From NCBI GenBank assembly GCA_029959085.1, contig JARWIR010000039.1:992001-1056000 (forward strand): 64,000 bases of DNA, given 5' to 3'. Under the pieces are notes generated by a model. It made no database searches. It was not told the origin of the DNA and was given only the letters and a program-made list of their open reading frames with translations. The position numbers and the translations under genes were made by a program. Origin of the DNA: Nemophila menziesii. Its lineage: Eukaryota; Streptophyta; Magnoliopsida; Boraginales; Hydrophyllaceae. Of this stretch, positions 32,941-43,499 are shown piece by piece. Numbering within the stretch: position 1 is the first letter of the stretch; every line of letters starts with the position of its first letter.

Positions 32941-33357
32941 AAAACTCAAAACTACGTAAATTTTTTGTATATCTAATTAATCATAAGTAAAATATTCTAT
33001 ATCTAGTAAGTATATTTTTTTTTTCAAGTCAAATTATTTAATGTGTTGTATATTAGTTTTACTTAACTTCATTTTAAATCACAGAAAATCCAAAAATATA
33101 TATATTATAGAAAAATAAACGATACTTAAATGAGTCTTAAATGAACTAATCCAAGCCGGACTCAAGCTTGGAAAAAATAAGTTCGCTAAGGGTTTCTATG
33201 AGTTCGCCTCGTTAGTCAACGAACCAAGCTCAAGAATACTAAAGTTCGGCTCGACTCGGTTCGTTTCAAACTCAAACCAAGCTCAAGTTCACTAAAATAT
33301 TAGTAAACAGACTCAAGAAAGCTAAAGTTCAGTTCGGCTCGGTTCCTTTTCAGCCCT
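32700..33357. mobile_element. hAT-like MITE, left end unclear
   Basis: Rich in GCTCGACTCG/AAGCTCAAGC motifs and ending GGTTCCTTTTCAGCCCTA, the terminal pattern of a common plant hAT-type MITE class (family knowledge). The left terminus could not be found. Confidence 0.45.
32886..32935. repeat. (TA)n microsatellite
   Basis: About 25 uninterrupted TA repeats. Confidence 0.95.
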
Positions 33358-33654
33358 AATTGTGCGGCTATCATGAGTGCCCGATACCCAGATTGTTTAT
33401 ATCACTCTTTATTTTACTTTCATTTCGTGAATCATCTAAATCAAAATAATTTTTATCTCATCCTGTCATGCTTAAAACATTTGAAGAGAGAAGCAATGGT
33501 GTAAGCTCCATTCTAATATATAAGTGGTTCAAGGCAATTATAGGATAATCATAATATTATAATATCACTAAAAAAATATCATAATATTACTAAAATTTTA
33601 ATTTTAAAATTTGAGATAATTAGACTTGTATATTAAGATAATATCATTGAGTAC

Positions 33655-33840
33655 AGCACTGCTATATATCACCCCTATTTGCTTCACCCTTATTTCACCT
33701 CCTAACCCTATGTGGCATTAAACAAAAGAAAGAGAAAATAATTAATTATGAGAGAGAAACGGTCTTATTGGTTTGTAAAACCTCCACATAGGAGGTGATA
33801 TAAAGGTGAAGGCAAAAAGGATGATATATATCTTTACTCT
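33655..33840. mobile_element. MITE 1, 186 bp, with 9-bp target duplication
   Basis: Flanked by ATTGAGTAC at 33646-33654 and 33841-33849. Long imperfect inverted termini: the left arm reads GCTATATATCACCCC and the right arm is the reverse complement of a similar stretch; both contain CACCTCC toward the middle. A 9-bp duplication is typical of Mutator-like elements (family knowledge). Confidence 0.8.
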
Positions 33841-33843
33841 ATT

Positions 33844-34210
33844 GAGTACTACTAGATATCATTCCAAGTCATCTACCCTTTTATCACTTTCTTGTGGATT
33901 TTAAATGGACCAATTATATTATTTCTCTTTTCTCATTTATCATTTTCTTTCTTTTTTATAAAGAGTAATGCTGGATATCACCCCAAATTTCATCGCATTT
34001 ATATCGCCTCCTAGGTGGATTTTAAATGAACCAATCATGTGATTCTCTTTCCTGATTTATCATTTTCTTTCTCTTTTATGATTGGTCCCATAAAGGGGGA
34101 TATAAAGGTGCTGCAATTTGAGGTGATATCCAGCATTACTCTTTTATAAATGATCAACATAAAAGGCGATAAAAAAATAATTTGTTTTGAAATGATATCA
34201 AGCATTACTC
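33844..34210. mobile_element. MITE 2, outer element interrupted by MITE 3
   Basis: The left end GAGTACTACTAGATATCATT pairs with the right end AATGATATCAAGCATTACTC. Its interior is split by MITE 3, and MITE 1 was inserted at its left edge. Confidence 0.6.
33962..34142. mobile_element. MITE 3, 181 bp, inserted into MITE 2
   Basis: Inverted termini AGAGTAATGCTGGATATCAC, nearly perfect. Flanked by TTTATAA (33955-33961 and 34143-34149). Same family as MITEs 1 and 2. Confidence 0.8.
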
Positions 34211-34213
34211 TTA

Positions 34214-34944
34214 AATAAATTAACTTATATAGAACACGTGGTTTGAAAATGTAGCGGTATAAATGTTAAGGTTGTTGTCTAATTTTGCTCGGCTTACACT
34301 ATGTCCTTCCTTCATTTACGAGTAAAATTCAAATAGAACTGTTGGGAGTTATGTTAACCGGAGAAAATAAAAGACTATGCGTAGAACTGAGATATATAGT
34401 AACATGTATTCAGATGAGGCGTATATGGTCAAGAAAGTACTAAAGATCTCCATTTTTTTCTTTTTAACATAGATTTTTTTTGTCACAAATTAAGCATTTG
34501 TGTAACCAAAAGTTTTAGAGCTAACAGAGTTAGAGCTTAATAATCAATTCTGGTCACTAATAATTATATCCAGCTAATAGAAGCTTCCATAACACTAATT
34601 TTTGTTAAGGAGGTCTCATTGGTGGCACAAATATGTAGAAAAACTTAATACACACCCATAGTGTTCATGAGTAATTACAAGGGATATACATTACAATCAT
34701 ATTAAAAAAAAGCTCACCTATAGTGCAATTAAATTAATGAATTGAATATATATAACATTCTCTATAATTGTTGTTTTTACTAGGGGCGAAAAACTGGCAT
34801 ATTCGTCCCTGGAGCAGGTCCATCGTTCGATCAAACCATGCAACAATATCAACAGTTACAATAACACCCCCTTTTGCATGAATAGTACTCCTTTCAAAGA
34901 AGTGGACCCCACTGCTCAACCACCAAATCCTCTGGGTCCCACAC
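34214..34944. other. Intergenic, nothing recognised
   Basis: AT-rich with no supported coding sequence. The short open stretch at 34734-34919 (-) lacks any coding evidence. Confidence 0.5.
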
Positions 34945-35780
34945 CCGATCGATGCAGAATGCTTGGTTTCTTAAATGTGATTAAGATGATTAACCCAGCT
35001 TTAGCTTCCCTTGCTCTAGGGATTAATTTTAATTACACTTAGGTTAAATCTTCACTCAACTGAGAATCTTTATAAGAAGTTTGCTTCTCCTTCGTCTGAT
35101 GAACCTGTTAAAGGGGAGCCTGAGTATATGATCCCGAACTTTTATAATGCTCAACAGCCTCCTCCTTTGAAATTTTTTTTTCTTTTGTATCCCTAAACTA
35201 TCGTAAAATACGAAATATTCCCCCTCAATTATTTTAATGCTAAAACACCCACTCCCCTTCCGTCCATTTATTGTGACGGAGGGGTGTTTTGGGTTTGTAA
35301 GATAGTTTAGGGTGTTTAATTCCACTTTAACCCTTCCCTCCTCTTGGTTAGATTCTTTTTTTAATGCAGCAAAGCCGTTTCTTGAGATTGAGGCTGGAGA
35401 TACCATTCTTCATTTTCTACGGTAAGATCGCTTTCTTTGCTCTTAAACTTTATAGGTTCTTATTTTCGATTTACTCCCCTAAGTTTTTTTATAAAATTCG
35501 TGTCCTATTCCTTATGGTTTTAAACTTGGTTTTCATCACGTAAGGTTTAATTTTATGTTCGTGCACATAAGAATTGGGTGGAACTAAAATTTAACCTCCG
35601 GGGTGGAACGTGAGGTTGAAAGTATAGAGGGTAGAATGAGGATTCTATACAGTTTAGGGGATACATTGCAAAAAAAATTAACTATACATAATAATGTGCT
35701 GGCTGTTTAATGATAGGCATAATGTTTTCTTACAGCATGACGAAGGATGAGACACAGCTGCTTGCAGCAAATGAGATGTA
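34945..35780 (+). pseudogene. NOT2: NOT2-like (CCR4-NOT complex subunit 2) gene fragment with introns
   Basis: Three exon-like blocks. Block 1 (34945-35163) encodes MINPALASLALGINF, then after two stops ENLYKKFASPSSDEPVKG and YMIPNFYNAQQPPPLK. Block 2 (35371-35421), after TTTTAATGCAG and before GTAAGA, encodes FLEIEAGDTILHFLR. Block 3 (about 35738-35779), after TTCTTACAG and before GTAAGT, encodes MTKDETQLLAANEM. Order and content match my recollection of plant NOT2/VIP2 near its C-terminal NOT box. The real protein is a subunit of the mRNA deadenylase complex. Here stops, substitutions and missing flanking exons make it a relic. Retained introns show a DNA-level copy, not a processed one. 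Confidence 0.65.
35191..35312. repeat. Foldback sequence in the first NOT2-like intron
   Basis: CCCTAAACTATC at the left pairs with GATAGTTTAGGG at the right, and ACACCCACTCCCCTTCCGTC with GACGGAGGGGTGTTTT. A MITE-like foldback of about 120 bp; no target duplication seen. Confidence 0.5.
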
Positions 35781-35986
35781 AGTTTCTTTTCTTCCAAGTC
35801 CTTGTAGTTTATCATATTTTTCTTTAGCTACCTCTTTACTCTGTCCAACGCACGGCCCAGTCGTGTATGCAAGGAAAATGACATCAGTTCCTTTGCTAAC
35901 ATCATCTTGTGGGAGACTAACTCCAAAGGGCAGTGTTAATAAAAGTCTGGGAACCTTGACGTCTATGAAAAATGCGGATTTTACTC
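35467..35986. repeat. Direct repeat copy 1 carrying a NOT2-like exon (copy 2 at 39043-39550)
   Basis: The two ~510-bp segments share intron and exon sequence throughout, at roughly 80-85 percent identity by eye. Confidence 0.75.
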
Positions 35987-36405
35987 CAATATTTTTAGAA
36001 TAAAAATTTGCTTATCTCCTCCTAAATTTTGAGAAAATTTCACTTGCCTCTCCTTTTTCTTTGTAAAATACTGATTTTACCCTTTCCTTATTTAGAACAA
36101 AAATTGCTTATGCATCTCTCCCCCCACCCCACCCCCACTACCTTTCCATCCATTAAAAAAAATACTGATTTTACCACATTTTTTTAAAAAAACAAAAAAT
36201 TGCGTATCCTCCTAATATTTGAAAATTTTCACTTGACCCCTTTATTTTGGAAAAATGTTGATTTTACATTATTCTTTTTTAATATATAACAAATTGCTTA
36301 TGCCCCTAAATTTTTGAAATTTTCACTTGGTCAGTTTAAATTTTGTAAAATGTTGATTTACTCCTATTCTTTCTTTTTTTTTTTTTTAAATTGCTTATAC
36401 CTCCT
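35974..36405. repeat. Degenerate tandem repeat, about 5 copies of 85-100 bp
   Basis: Each copy has CTGATTTTAC, then AAAATTGCTTAT, then AATTTTCACTTG in that order. Confidence 0.6.
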
Positions 36406-36432
36406 TGGCGCGGCTGGTCAAAACAATTGAAA

Positions 36433-36774
36433 ATGGCTGTTTCTTTCGATTCAAACTCATGGGCCACCACTATACAGGTTCGTCTTTGATTATTAATCCA
36501 ATTATTTTTAAATCTAGTTACTAAATTTCTTGCTTTGTAGGATAATTTAGTACAACAATTAGGAATGATTGAGAAGCAACCTGTACTCCTTCAACAATCT
36601 CTGCATTTTTTTGAAACTCAAGAAAGTTTTGCAGATTTGTTGAGTTTGTTGAGAAGGAGGGAATTTAAAAATAATAGGATCTTGTTTTTATTATTTAAAA
36701 CTTGTTTTAATGTACTTTTATATGATAAATTTTGTTTGTTAGGTGATTTCAGGAAGACATATCGCCCAACATAA
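36433..36774 (+). pseudogene. Gene-like fragment of unknown family, two exon-like blocks
   Basis: Block 1 begins ATGGCTGTTTC and encodes MAVSFDSNSWATTIQ up to a GTTCGT donor near 36479. Block 2 follows CTTGCTTTGTAG (36540) and encodes DNLVQQLGMIEKQPVLLQQS, then SFADLLSLLRRREFKNNR; the frame runs to a stop at 36774. The joined phase is correct. No family recognised. A short real gene 5' end is possible, but no further exons are evident. Confidence 0.35.
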
Positions 36775-36779
36775 TGTAT

Positions 36780-38454
36780 TTTAACATTGATTTTGTGATT
36801 GATTAAAATGTTTGTTTTGTGCTTTGTGTCACATTTGGTATTATGATTTATGATGGGTAAATTGTTGTTCTATAAACTGACCAACTACCAGTTGCCTAGT
36901 TCCAAAAAAACTGGAGTTGGTCCAAAAATGATGATACAATAGGAAAGTATTATAACTTGGGTCTCTTATATTAATAGAAGTAATTTAAAAGTATAAAAAT
37001 TGTAAATAAATTATGAAGGTCTAGAAAATTTAAGTTAAAAGGGATTGATGTCTATAAAAGTTTGAGGTTTTTTTTTTTTTTTTTTTGAGGCAAAAGTTTG
37101 AGGATTTCGCTTAGATATTTTCTTTACCATTTTTAATTATAGATCTCTATTAAATACTATTTAACTATTATGTAAAATACACTTTATTTTACCTTGAAAT
37201 TAAAAGTGTATTTATTTTGAATTATAAATTATTTAAAATTTACATAAAATTAATATAATATTATAAAATTTTATAATATGTTTCAATACAAATTTGTGTT
37301 GTTTGAAACCCATTCATTTTCTATTTTAGTGTATTTTTTGCACTCTATATGCTAGACTTATATTTTGGCATTATCATAATGCATGCCTTTATTAGACTTC
37401 TATTTGACTTATTGTCATAATCGAAAGATAATAATCCCAAATCTAATGTAGAAATGTTTAAAGTTACCAATTAATATTGTTAATGATTGAAAGAGTCTAC
37501 ACAATAAATGATTTGTCCCAAAAAGTACACAACAATATTAATGAGATTCTAGACAAAAAAATTTCATGCATTATATCCCACGCGCGACATCCCTTTCGTA
37601 CAACACATAACCCATCGAATAAACAACTTAATTGCAAAAACTAGTGCAACACTTTAAAAAAACATACAATTTATTCATCAAACCTGAAATCCATCCGTAA
37701 AGTAGACATAACCCACTCGTAACTCCTACAACTCATTAAAAATAAACATGCATCCTATTTTCATATAACCGCTCTTTCATCATCGATGAAATCTCGAATA
37801 ACTTCGGACAGATCCGCCACAACCACACTCACATATCCGAAAAAGTTGACAGCCTTGTAACCCTACCGCCATTAACATCACAGCTCCATCATGGAAGCTT
37901 AAGGGATTTAAAGATCTCCATATCCACCATCAGTAGAGAAGTCATCCACCACCTTCTTTTTCATTCCATCACCATCATAGAGAAGTTTGTAACCTTTGAA
38001 CCACAACCATTAACAAATATGGAGGAATATCCATTCAAAACCGAGCTTTTTGTTCTTGCTCCGCCACTAACCCTACCACTAGCCACTTTGCTCTGCCAAA
38101 TGCACCTTGTTCCATTCAAGTTTGTTTGATTTTTTTTAATTTAAACAATCTAATTAATTAGTAAGGGTATAATGGAAAAGTCGTGTCATATGAAATAATA
38201 TTCAAAATTTTTGGTGAAATAACAAACCTTTGGACTATAAGAAGAAAATAGTTTTAAATAATGGTTTTTTTTATCAATTGGCCATATTTATATTACTTTA
38301 TATGGGTTTATATATTAAAATTAATATGTTTTCCTCAAAATAGATAGCATAAAATATGAAAATTCTATCCTTCTTGACAAGAGAGGGGCGGCTCCAGGCC
38401 CAAAAGTTTAAGAGCATATTCAGTTTTTATGTAGTTATGATTAATGTGCTTGTA
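36780..38454. other. AT-rich intergenic DNA
   Basis: No supported gene or clear transposon. Low-complexity T and A runs occur near 37070. Confidence 0.5.
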
Positions 38455-38680
38455 AGGTCCGTTTCGAAGTGCTTATTGTAAAGTAAAAAAGCGTTTTTAG
38501 AATAAAATTTAAATTTTGAATAAATTAATAAAAAATAATTTTAAAAACTAAATCATTTTAAGTGTTTTTTTTAAAAGCACGTATTTGGTGCTTCTCATAA
38601 AAGTGTTTTTCAAGGTCTAAAAAACTTTAGAAGTTCTAAAAAAAGTGTGTTTTCAAAAAAAACTTCCAAATGGACACTTA
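38455..38680. mobile_element. MITE-like element, about 225 bp
   Basis: The left end GGTCCGTTTCGAAGTGCTT matches the reverse complement of the right end (AACTTCCAAATGGACACT). AT-rich interior; possible TAA target duplication. Confidence 0.45.
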
Positions 38681-39042
38681 ATAAGGTTTACTGAGTCCAC
38701 CAACCCAACACCCAACCTTATCCGCCAATCAACAACAATTCAACTAGTAATTTAAATGGCGAACATATCCAATACTCCACAACCTAAAATCTCATTAGAT
38801 CCTAAACAAAAATATTTTTTTTTAATAATAAATTATCATTATTATATTAAGTTATACATACGTAAGGTAGAAATACATGTATATAATTATGATAATTTGA
38901 CCCAAAAGTTCTTCGAAATCCACCTTAAGATCCAAAAGATATTGAGCCTTATTTTATTCTCCTTAAAGTTCAATTCGAATTAAAATAAATAAATCAATTT
39001 AATTTTAAAATTTTGATACCCAAAATACTACCTATATATTTG

Positions 39043-39550
39043 CGATTTACTCCCCTAAGGTTTATAAAAGTCACGTTCTACCCCCTTATGGTTTTAAACT
39101 CGGTTTATATACCCTAAGATTTAAGTGCGAGCACATAAGAATTGAGTGCAACTAAAATTAAACCTAAGGGGGTGGAATGTGAGGTTGAGGCTATTTTTAG
39201 AATGAGGACTTATAAAGTTTAGGGGATACATTGCAATAAAACGAACTATACATAATAATGTGTTGGTTGTGTAATGATAAGTACAATGTTTTCTTACATT
39301 ATGCCGAAGGATGAGGCACAACTGTTCGCAGCAAATGAGCTGTAAGTTTGTTTCTTTCAAGTCCTTGTAATTTATCATATTTTCCTTTAGCTCCCTCTTA
39401 ACTCTATCTAACCCCCGACCCATTCTTGTCAGCAAGAGAAATGACACCAGCTGCCTTTACTAACATCATCTAGTGGGAGACTAACACCCAATTAGATAGT
39501 CAATAAGAGTCCGGCAAACCTAGACCTCTTTGGAAAATGCCAGTTTTACC
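39043..39550 (+). pseudogene. NOT2: Second NOT2-like fragment: one exon with intron flanks
   Basis: Copy 2 of the ~510-bp direct repeat. The exon at about 39300-39342 encodes MPKDEAQLFAANEL and is followed by GTAAGTTTG. It is closer to the expected NOT2 sequence than copy 1 (MTKDETQLLAANEM). The splice acceptor is damaged (TTACATT in place of TTACAGC). The fragment ends where a LINE begins. Confidence 0.6.
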
Positions 39551-41455
39551 TTGGAGCTATACCCAACTTTATTATGACTGTTTTTTTGATTCCTAAAAAG
39601 GTAAATACTCACTTGACTTCTCTCATTTCTGATTTTTACTGGAATAATCAAGGTGAAACTAGATGTCATTGGGTAAAGTGGAAAACACTCATGAAGAGTA
39701 AAAATAATGGAGGATTGGGATTCAAAGAATTCATACACAAAATGAAGCTCTATTAGCTTCAAATGCGTGGAGAATCTTTAGTAATCAAAATTCTCTATTG
39801 TTTAGAATCTTGAAAGGGAAATACTTTCCTAACTCAAGTTTTCTTGAAGCCTCTATTAATAATAACTGTTCATGGGCTTGGAGAAGCATCATTACAGGTA
39901 GAAATTGTTTCATAAATGATCTTAAATGGACTGTGGGTGATGGAAAGAATATAAACATTTGGGAGGATTCTTGGGTCCCTAATGTAAAATACATTACTAG
40001 ACCTGCCCAGTGCAATCTTGAAAAGGTGTATGAACTTTTTACACCTAACTTGAATGAGTGGAACATGACTTTGATAAATGCATTATTCCCATCTAATATT
40101 GCAGCAACCATAAGTGAAGTAAATATCCCACTTTATTAATATATAGATACACCATATTGGACAGGTTCTAATAATGGTGATGTCACAGTAAAGGATATGT
40201 ATACTTCACTTTGGAGGGCTCAAATTCAGATGGAGAAGGGAAAAAAATGAAAAAAAGGGTGAAACCTCTTTACTAATGGATGAAAAAGATTGGAAATTTC
40301 TTTGGAAAGCTAAATCTTATCCTAAGATCAAAAATTTTATATGGAAATGTTGTAATAAAGGGCTAGCAACTAATGAGAACAGATACATCAGAAAATCTAT
40401 CAAAATTCCCTTATGTAACATTTGTGGAGAAGTTAGTGAATCAACTGAACATTTACTTTTTCAATGCTCTTGGGCTAGAGCAGTTTGGCATGCTAGTCCT
40501 CTTTGTTTTAATTCTCTTTCTGACCCCACATCTAATGTGAAAAGGTGGATTCAATTTGTGAGATTAAGTCAGGAAGAAAATAATGAAGGAAAATATATGA
40601 GAGATTTGGCTTTTTTTATTGCTTGGCAAATTTAGGAAGCAAGAAATGACTTTATATTTAAGGGTTTAACCATGGACCCACTGATCACGGCTAAAAATGC
40701 TTTAATTGCCTATGATTAGTATTACTCAGCCACTGAGCATACTACTGAGGCAACAAATATTTCCAATTCTATTGGTAAAGAAAAGGAGGATATAATTGAT
40801 GGTAATGGTAATGATGGTAATGATATTCATAGTAATGTAATACATATGAATAGGAAACATAGTTATATTTTAGAGGGTAGAAAATCTATTAACTGTAATG
40901 GTTGGAACCCCCCCCCCCTTTTAGGCAAATTTAAGATAAATTGTGATGCCTCCTATAATAGTAATACTAACAAAGAAGATTTTGTGTGTATACTACGTGA
41001 TTCTACAGGTTCTTTTTTGGAAGGAAAAGCCAAGATCATACAAGCTCATTCAATACTAGAAGCAGAAGCTAAAGGCATCTTCGAGGCTTGTGAAATGGCA
41101 AACAAGAGACCTAGAGGATTTGTAGAAGTAGAAAATGACTATCTTGTAGCAATCAATCAAGTTAATTCAACTAATTGTAATAATTTTAGTTGTATTAAAC
41201 TTGTAGTTAAGAACATTAGATTTTGTGCACTTAGGGACAATACTTGTATCTCCTATTCTAGGAGAGAAAACAATAGAAGTGCAGATTAGGTGGCTAAACA
41301 AATGCTAAAAGGTAAATTTTTTAGCCTTTGGAGTACATCTCCACCTCCCCAATTAGCCAACTTACTTAGAAATGACTTTGAAGCAATAGGTGTTGGTTGA
41401 CTTTGTAATATTTTGGGACTTTTAAATATGCAAGTTATTTTCGACTAAAAAAAAA
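39551..41455 (+). mobile_element. 5'-truncated L1-type LINE: RT end, zinc-binding region, RNase H
   Basis: RT C-terminal part at 39574-39756 (FLIPKKVN, HWVKWKTLMKSKNNGGLGF). Then WAWRSIITGRN and VGDGKNINIWEDSWVP near 39945. The zinc-binding segment CNICGEVSESTEHLLFQCSW lies at 40417-40476. RNase H spans 40930-41286 (INCDASYN). In-frame TAG codons at about 40633, 40718 and 41287 stand where Trp is expected, and a frameshift lies near 39757. The 3' end has CGACTAAAAAAAAACC. The protein would have been the LINE RT; this copy is dead. Confidence 0.82.
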
Positions 41456-41838
41456 CCAAACAAGAGAACTTACAGGTAAATTAGTAGATGGAGTACTAGT
41501 TAAAGGAAGTGACAAATCATCTTGTGTTATTGCTATTAATGTTACCTTAGATATTAAGTTTGAACCTTTTATTAGTATTTTGATTTCATTGAATGAAGTT
41601 TAGATGTGTAAAACTATGTATGACTTATAATTTTTTTTATCGAAAAAAATTAAATATGGTAATTGATTAGAGAGGCGAAAATAAAAATTTAGAGGCATTT
41701 TATTTTGTTTTTAGATGATTATCCTTTCTTCCTAATTAGTAAAAATACCGGTCTCAAGTAATATTGTGTCGGTATTGGTTGTTGTACTCTTTTGAGATAT
41801 GTTTGATATATGATGAATTCGACTAAAAAAAAATTTAA
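41456..41838 (+). mobile_element. Two LINE 3' ends with short poly-A tails
   Basis: One tail ends ATCGAAAAAAATT near 41650. A second ends ATTCGACTAAAAAAAAATT near 41838, the same terminal motif as the LINE ending at 41455. Confidence 0.4.
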
Positions 41839-41894
41839 CTCATGATTATTTTCAACTCCACTATCACGTGAAATTAAATTGAGACAAAGCAGAA

Positions 41895-43272
41895 CATGGA
41901 GTTAGGCGAGTAATATAGAAGGCAGAGATTTTATAAAAAAACGGTTTTTTTAGAATTGGAAATGGTAATGATACGGACATATGGAAGGATAAATGGATTC
42001 AAACAGATTGGGAAATAGAAAAGCCTATAAATTGTAAATTAACGAAGGTTAGCGAGCTTGTACAACAAGAAACTAAAGAGTGAAATATGGAAACTCTAGA
42101 TACTCCTTTTCCTGAGCCTATGGTATCATTGATCACTAGAATCCAAATTTTAGATCTCAATGGAAAAGATAAATATATTTGGCCTTTCTCAGCAGATCGT
42201 GTATATAATACTAAACCAAGTTATAAAATTCTTACGGAGGAACATGTTATCAATAAACCTACTATAACAGATGACGACCTTAGTCATAAATCCACAGTAT
42301 GGTAAATTTTTGGAAATAAAATGTTCCAAAAAAGATTAAATTGTTTATGTGGAGAGTTTTAAATAATGTGTTACCCACAAGATTCGACCTCTATAAAAGG
42401 AAATGTTCGGATTCGAAGATTTGTCTATGGTGTAATATACAAGAAGAATCGGTAGAAAATTTGTTACTGAACTGTACGATGTGAAAAGAAATATGGGTAG
42501 GAATTCCAATGCAAGTAAGAATCCAGGAGGAAATGAATCTTAATATAGAACAATGGTTTATGGAAATCTTACATAATTTTAAAAAAGGTGGGTGAAGAGA
42601 AGATAAGACTAGGGACTACGTTATGATAAATTTATGGAATACCTGGAAGGCATTGCATGAAGGATTACAATTGAAGCTTCACACATAATTACTTCCTCAA
42701 ATAAACTTATGCTAGAACTTCATGGAATTGAATGGGAGAATATTAACAGGAGGAATCAGAGATTCGGAACAATAGAAAACAGAGACGATAACGTGCCTAT
42801 TAAGGAAGAAAGAGGAGAAATCACTTTCAACTGTGATGCATCTTTTATAGATAGGTCTGAACCTACATGTCTTGGAATCATTTGTAGCCACAAAGAATCT
42901 GCGAGGAACACAACAAATACCTTTACGCGATATTGTGATTCTGCGGCTGAGGGAGAGGCTCACGCTATTCTCTTGGAATCATCCAAGGTATTAAGCAAGT
43001 GTCAGCAGCAAGGTGGAATATCCAACCCATCCTTAGGAGAACTGTCAGCAAATCTATTGAGAACGGGCCTATTTCCTTTCGTTTCATTAAAAGGAATCTC
43101 AACACAGAAGCTGATAAAGCTGTGAAGGAAGCTAGGCACAAGGAAACAGAAAAAAAGTTGAAGACTATTAGTGTCTTTGAACTTTCTATTGTATTTTATA
43201 AACTCGGTATTGGCTAGTTGTAGCCTTTTTGTCTTTTGTTGGTGCTTCGTCACCTTCCACTGCCCAAAAAAA
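41895..43272 (+). mobile_element. Third LINE copy: zinc-binding region and RNase H
   Basis: Segments: IGNGNDTDIWKDKWIQ (about 41957), KIKLFMWRVLNNVLPTRFD (about 42330), CLWCNIQEESVENLLLNC, and an RNase H-like stretch FNCDASFIDRSEPTCLGII (about 42827). Several stops and frame changes. Ends CCCAAAAAAAGG. It belongs to a different subfamily from the 39551 copy judging by protein sequence. Confidence 0.75.
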
Positions 43273-43499
43273 GGTGATATAAGTTGAACCACCTTTTTTC
43301 ACTTCTTATTAATATTTAACATAGTAGGTATACGAGCATAACATATATTTTAAGTTACCATTGTTATTCTATCCATTCAAATCGATTTACTCACTTGTGA
43401 AGCAACTATAGCTATACTCAATCTTTTTTGTTATAATGAAGACCCAAAAGAATCATTAGATAAAATAACTAAGCTAGAACATCATGCAGAAATTCCAGG
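43273..43499. other. Spacer between opposite LINEs
   Basis: Nothing recognised; it may include the 3' UTR of the minus-strand LINE. Confidence 0.4.

Noticed and set aside
35056..35406. 116-codon minus-strand open frame
   Set aside because: Antisense to the NOT2-like exons and intron.
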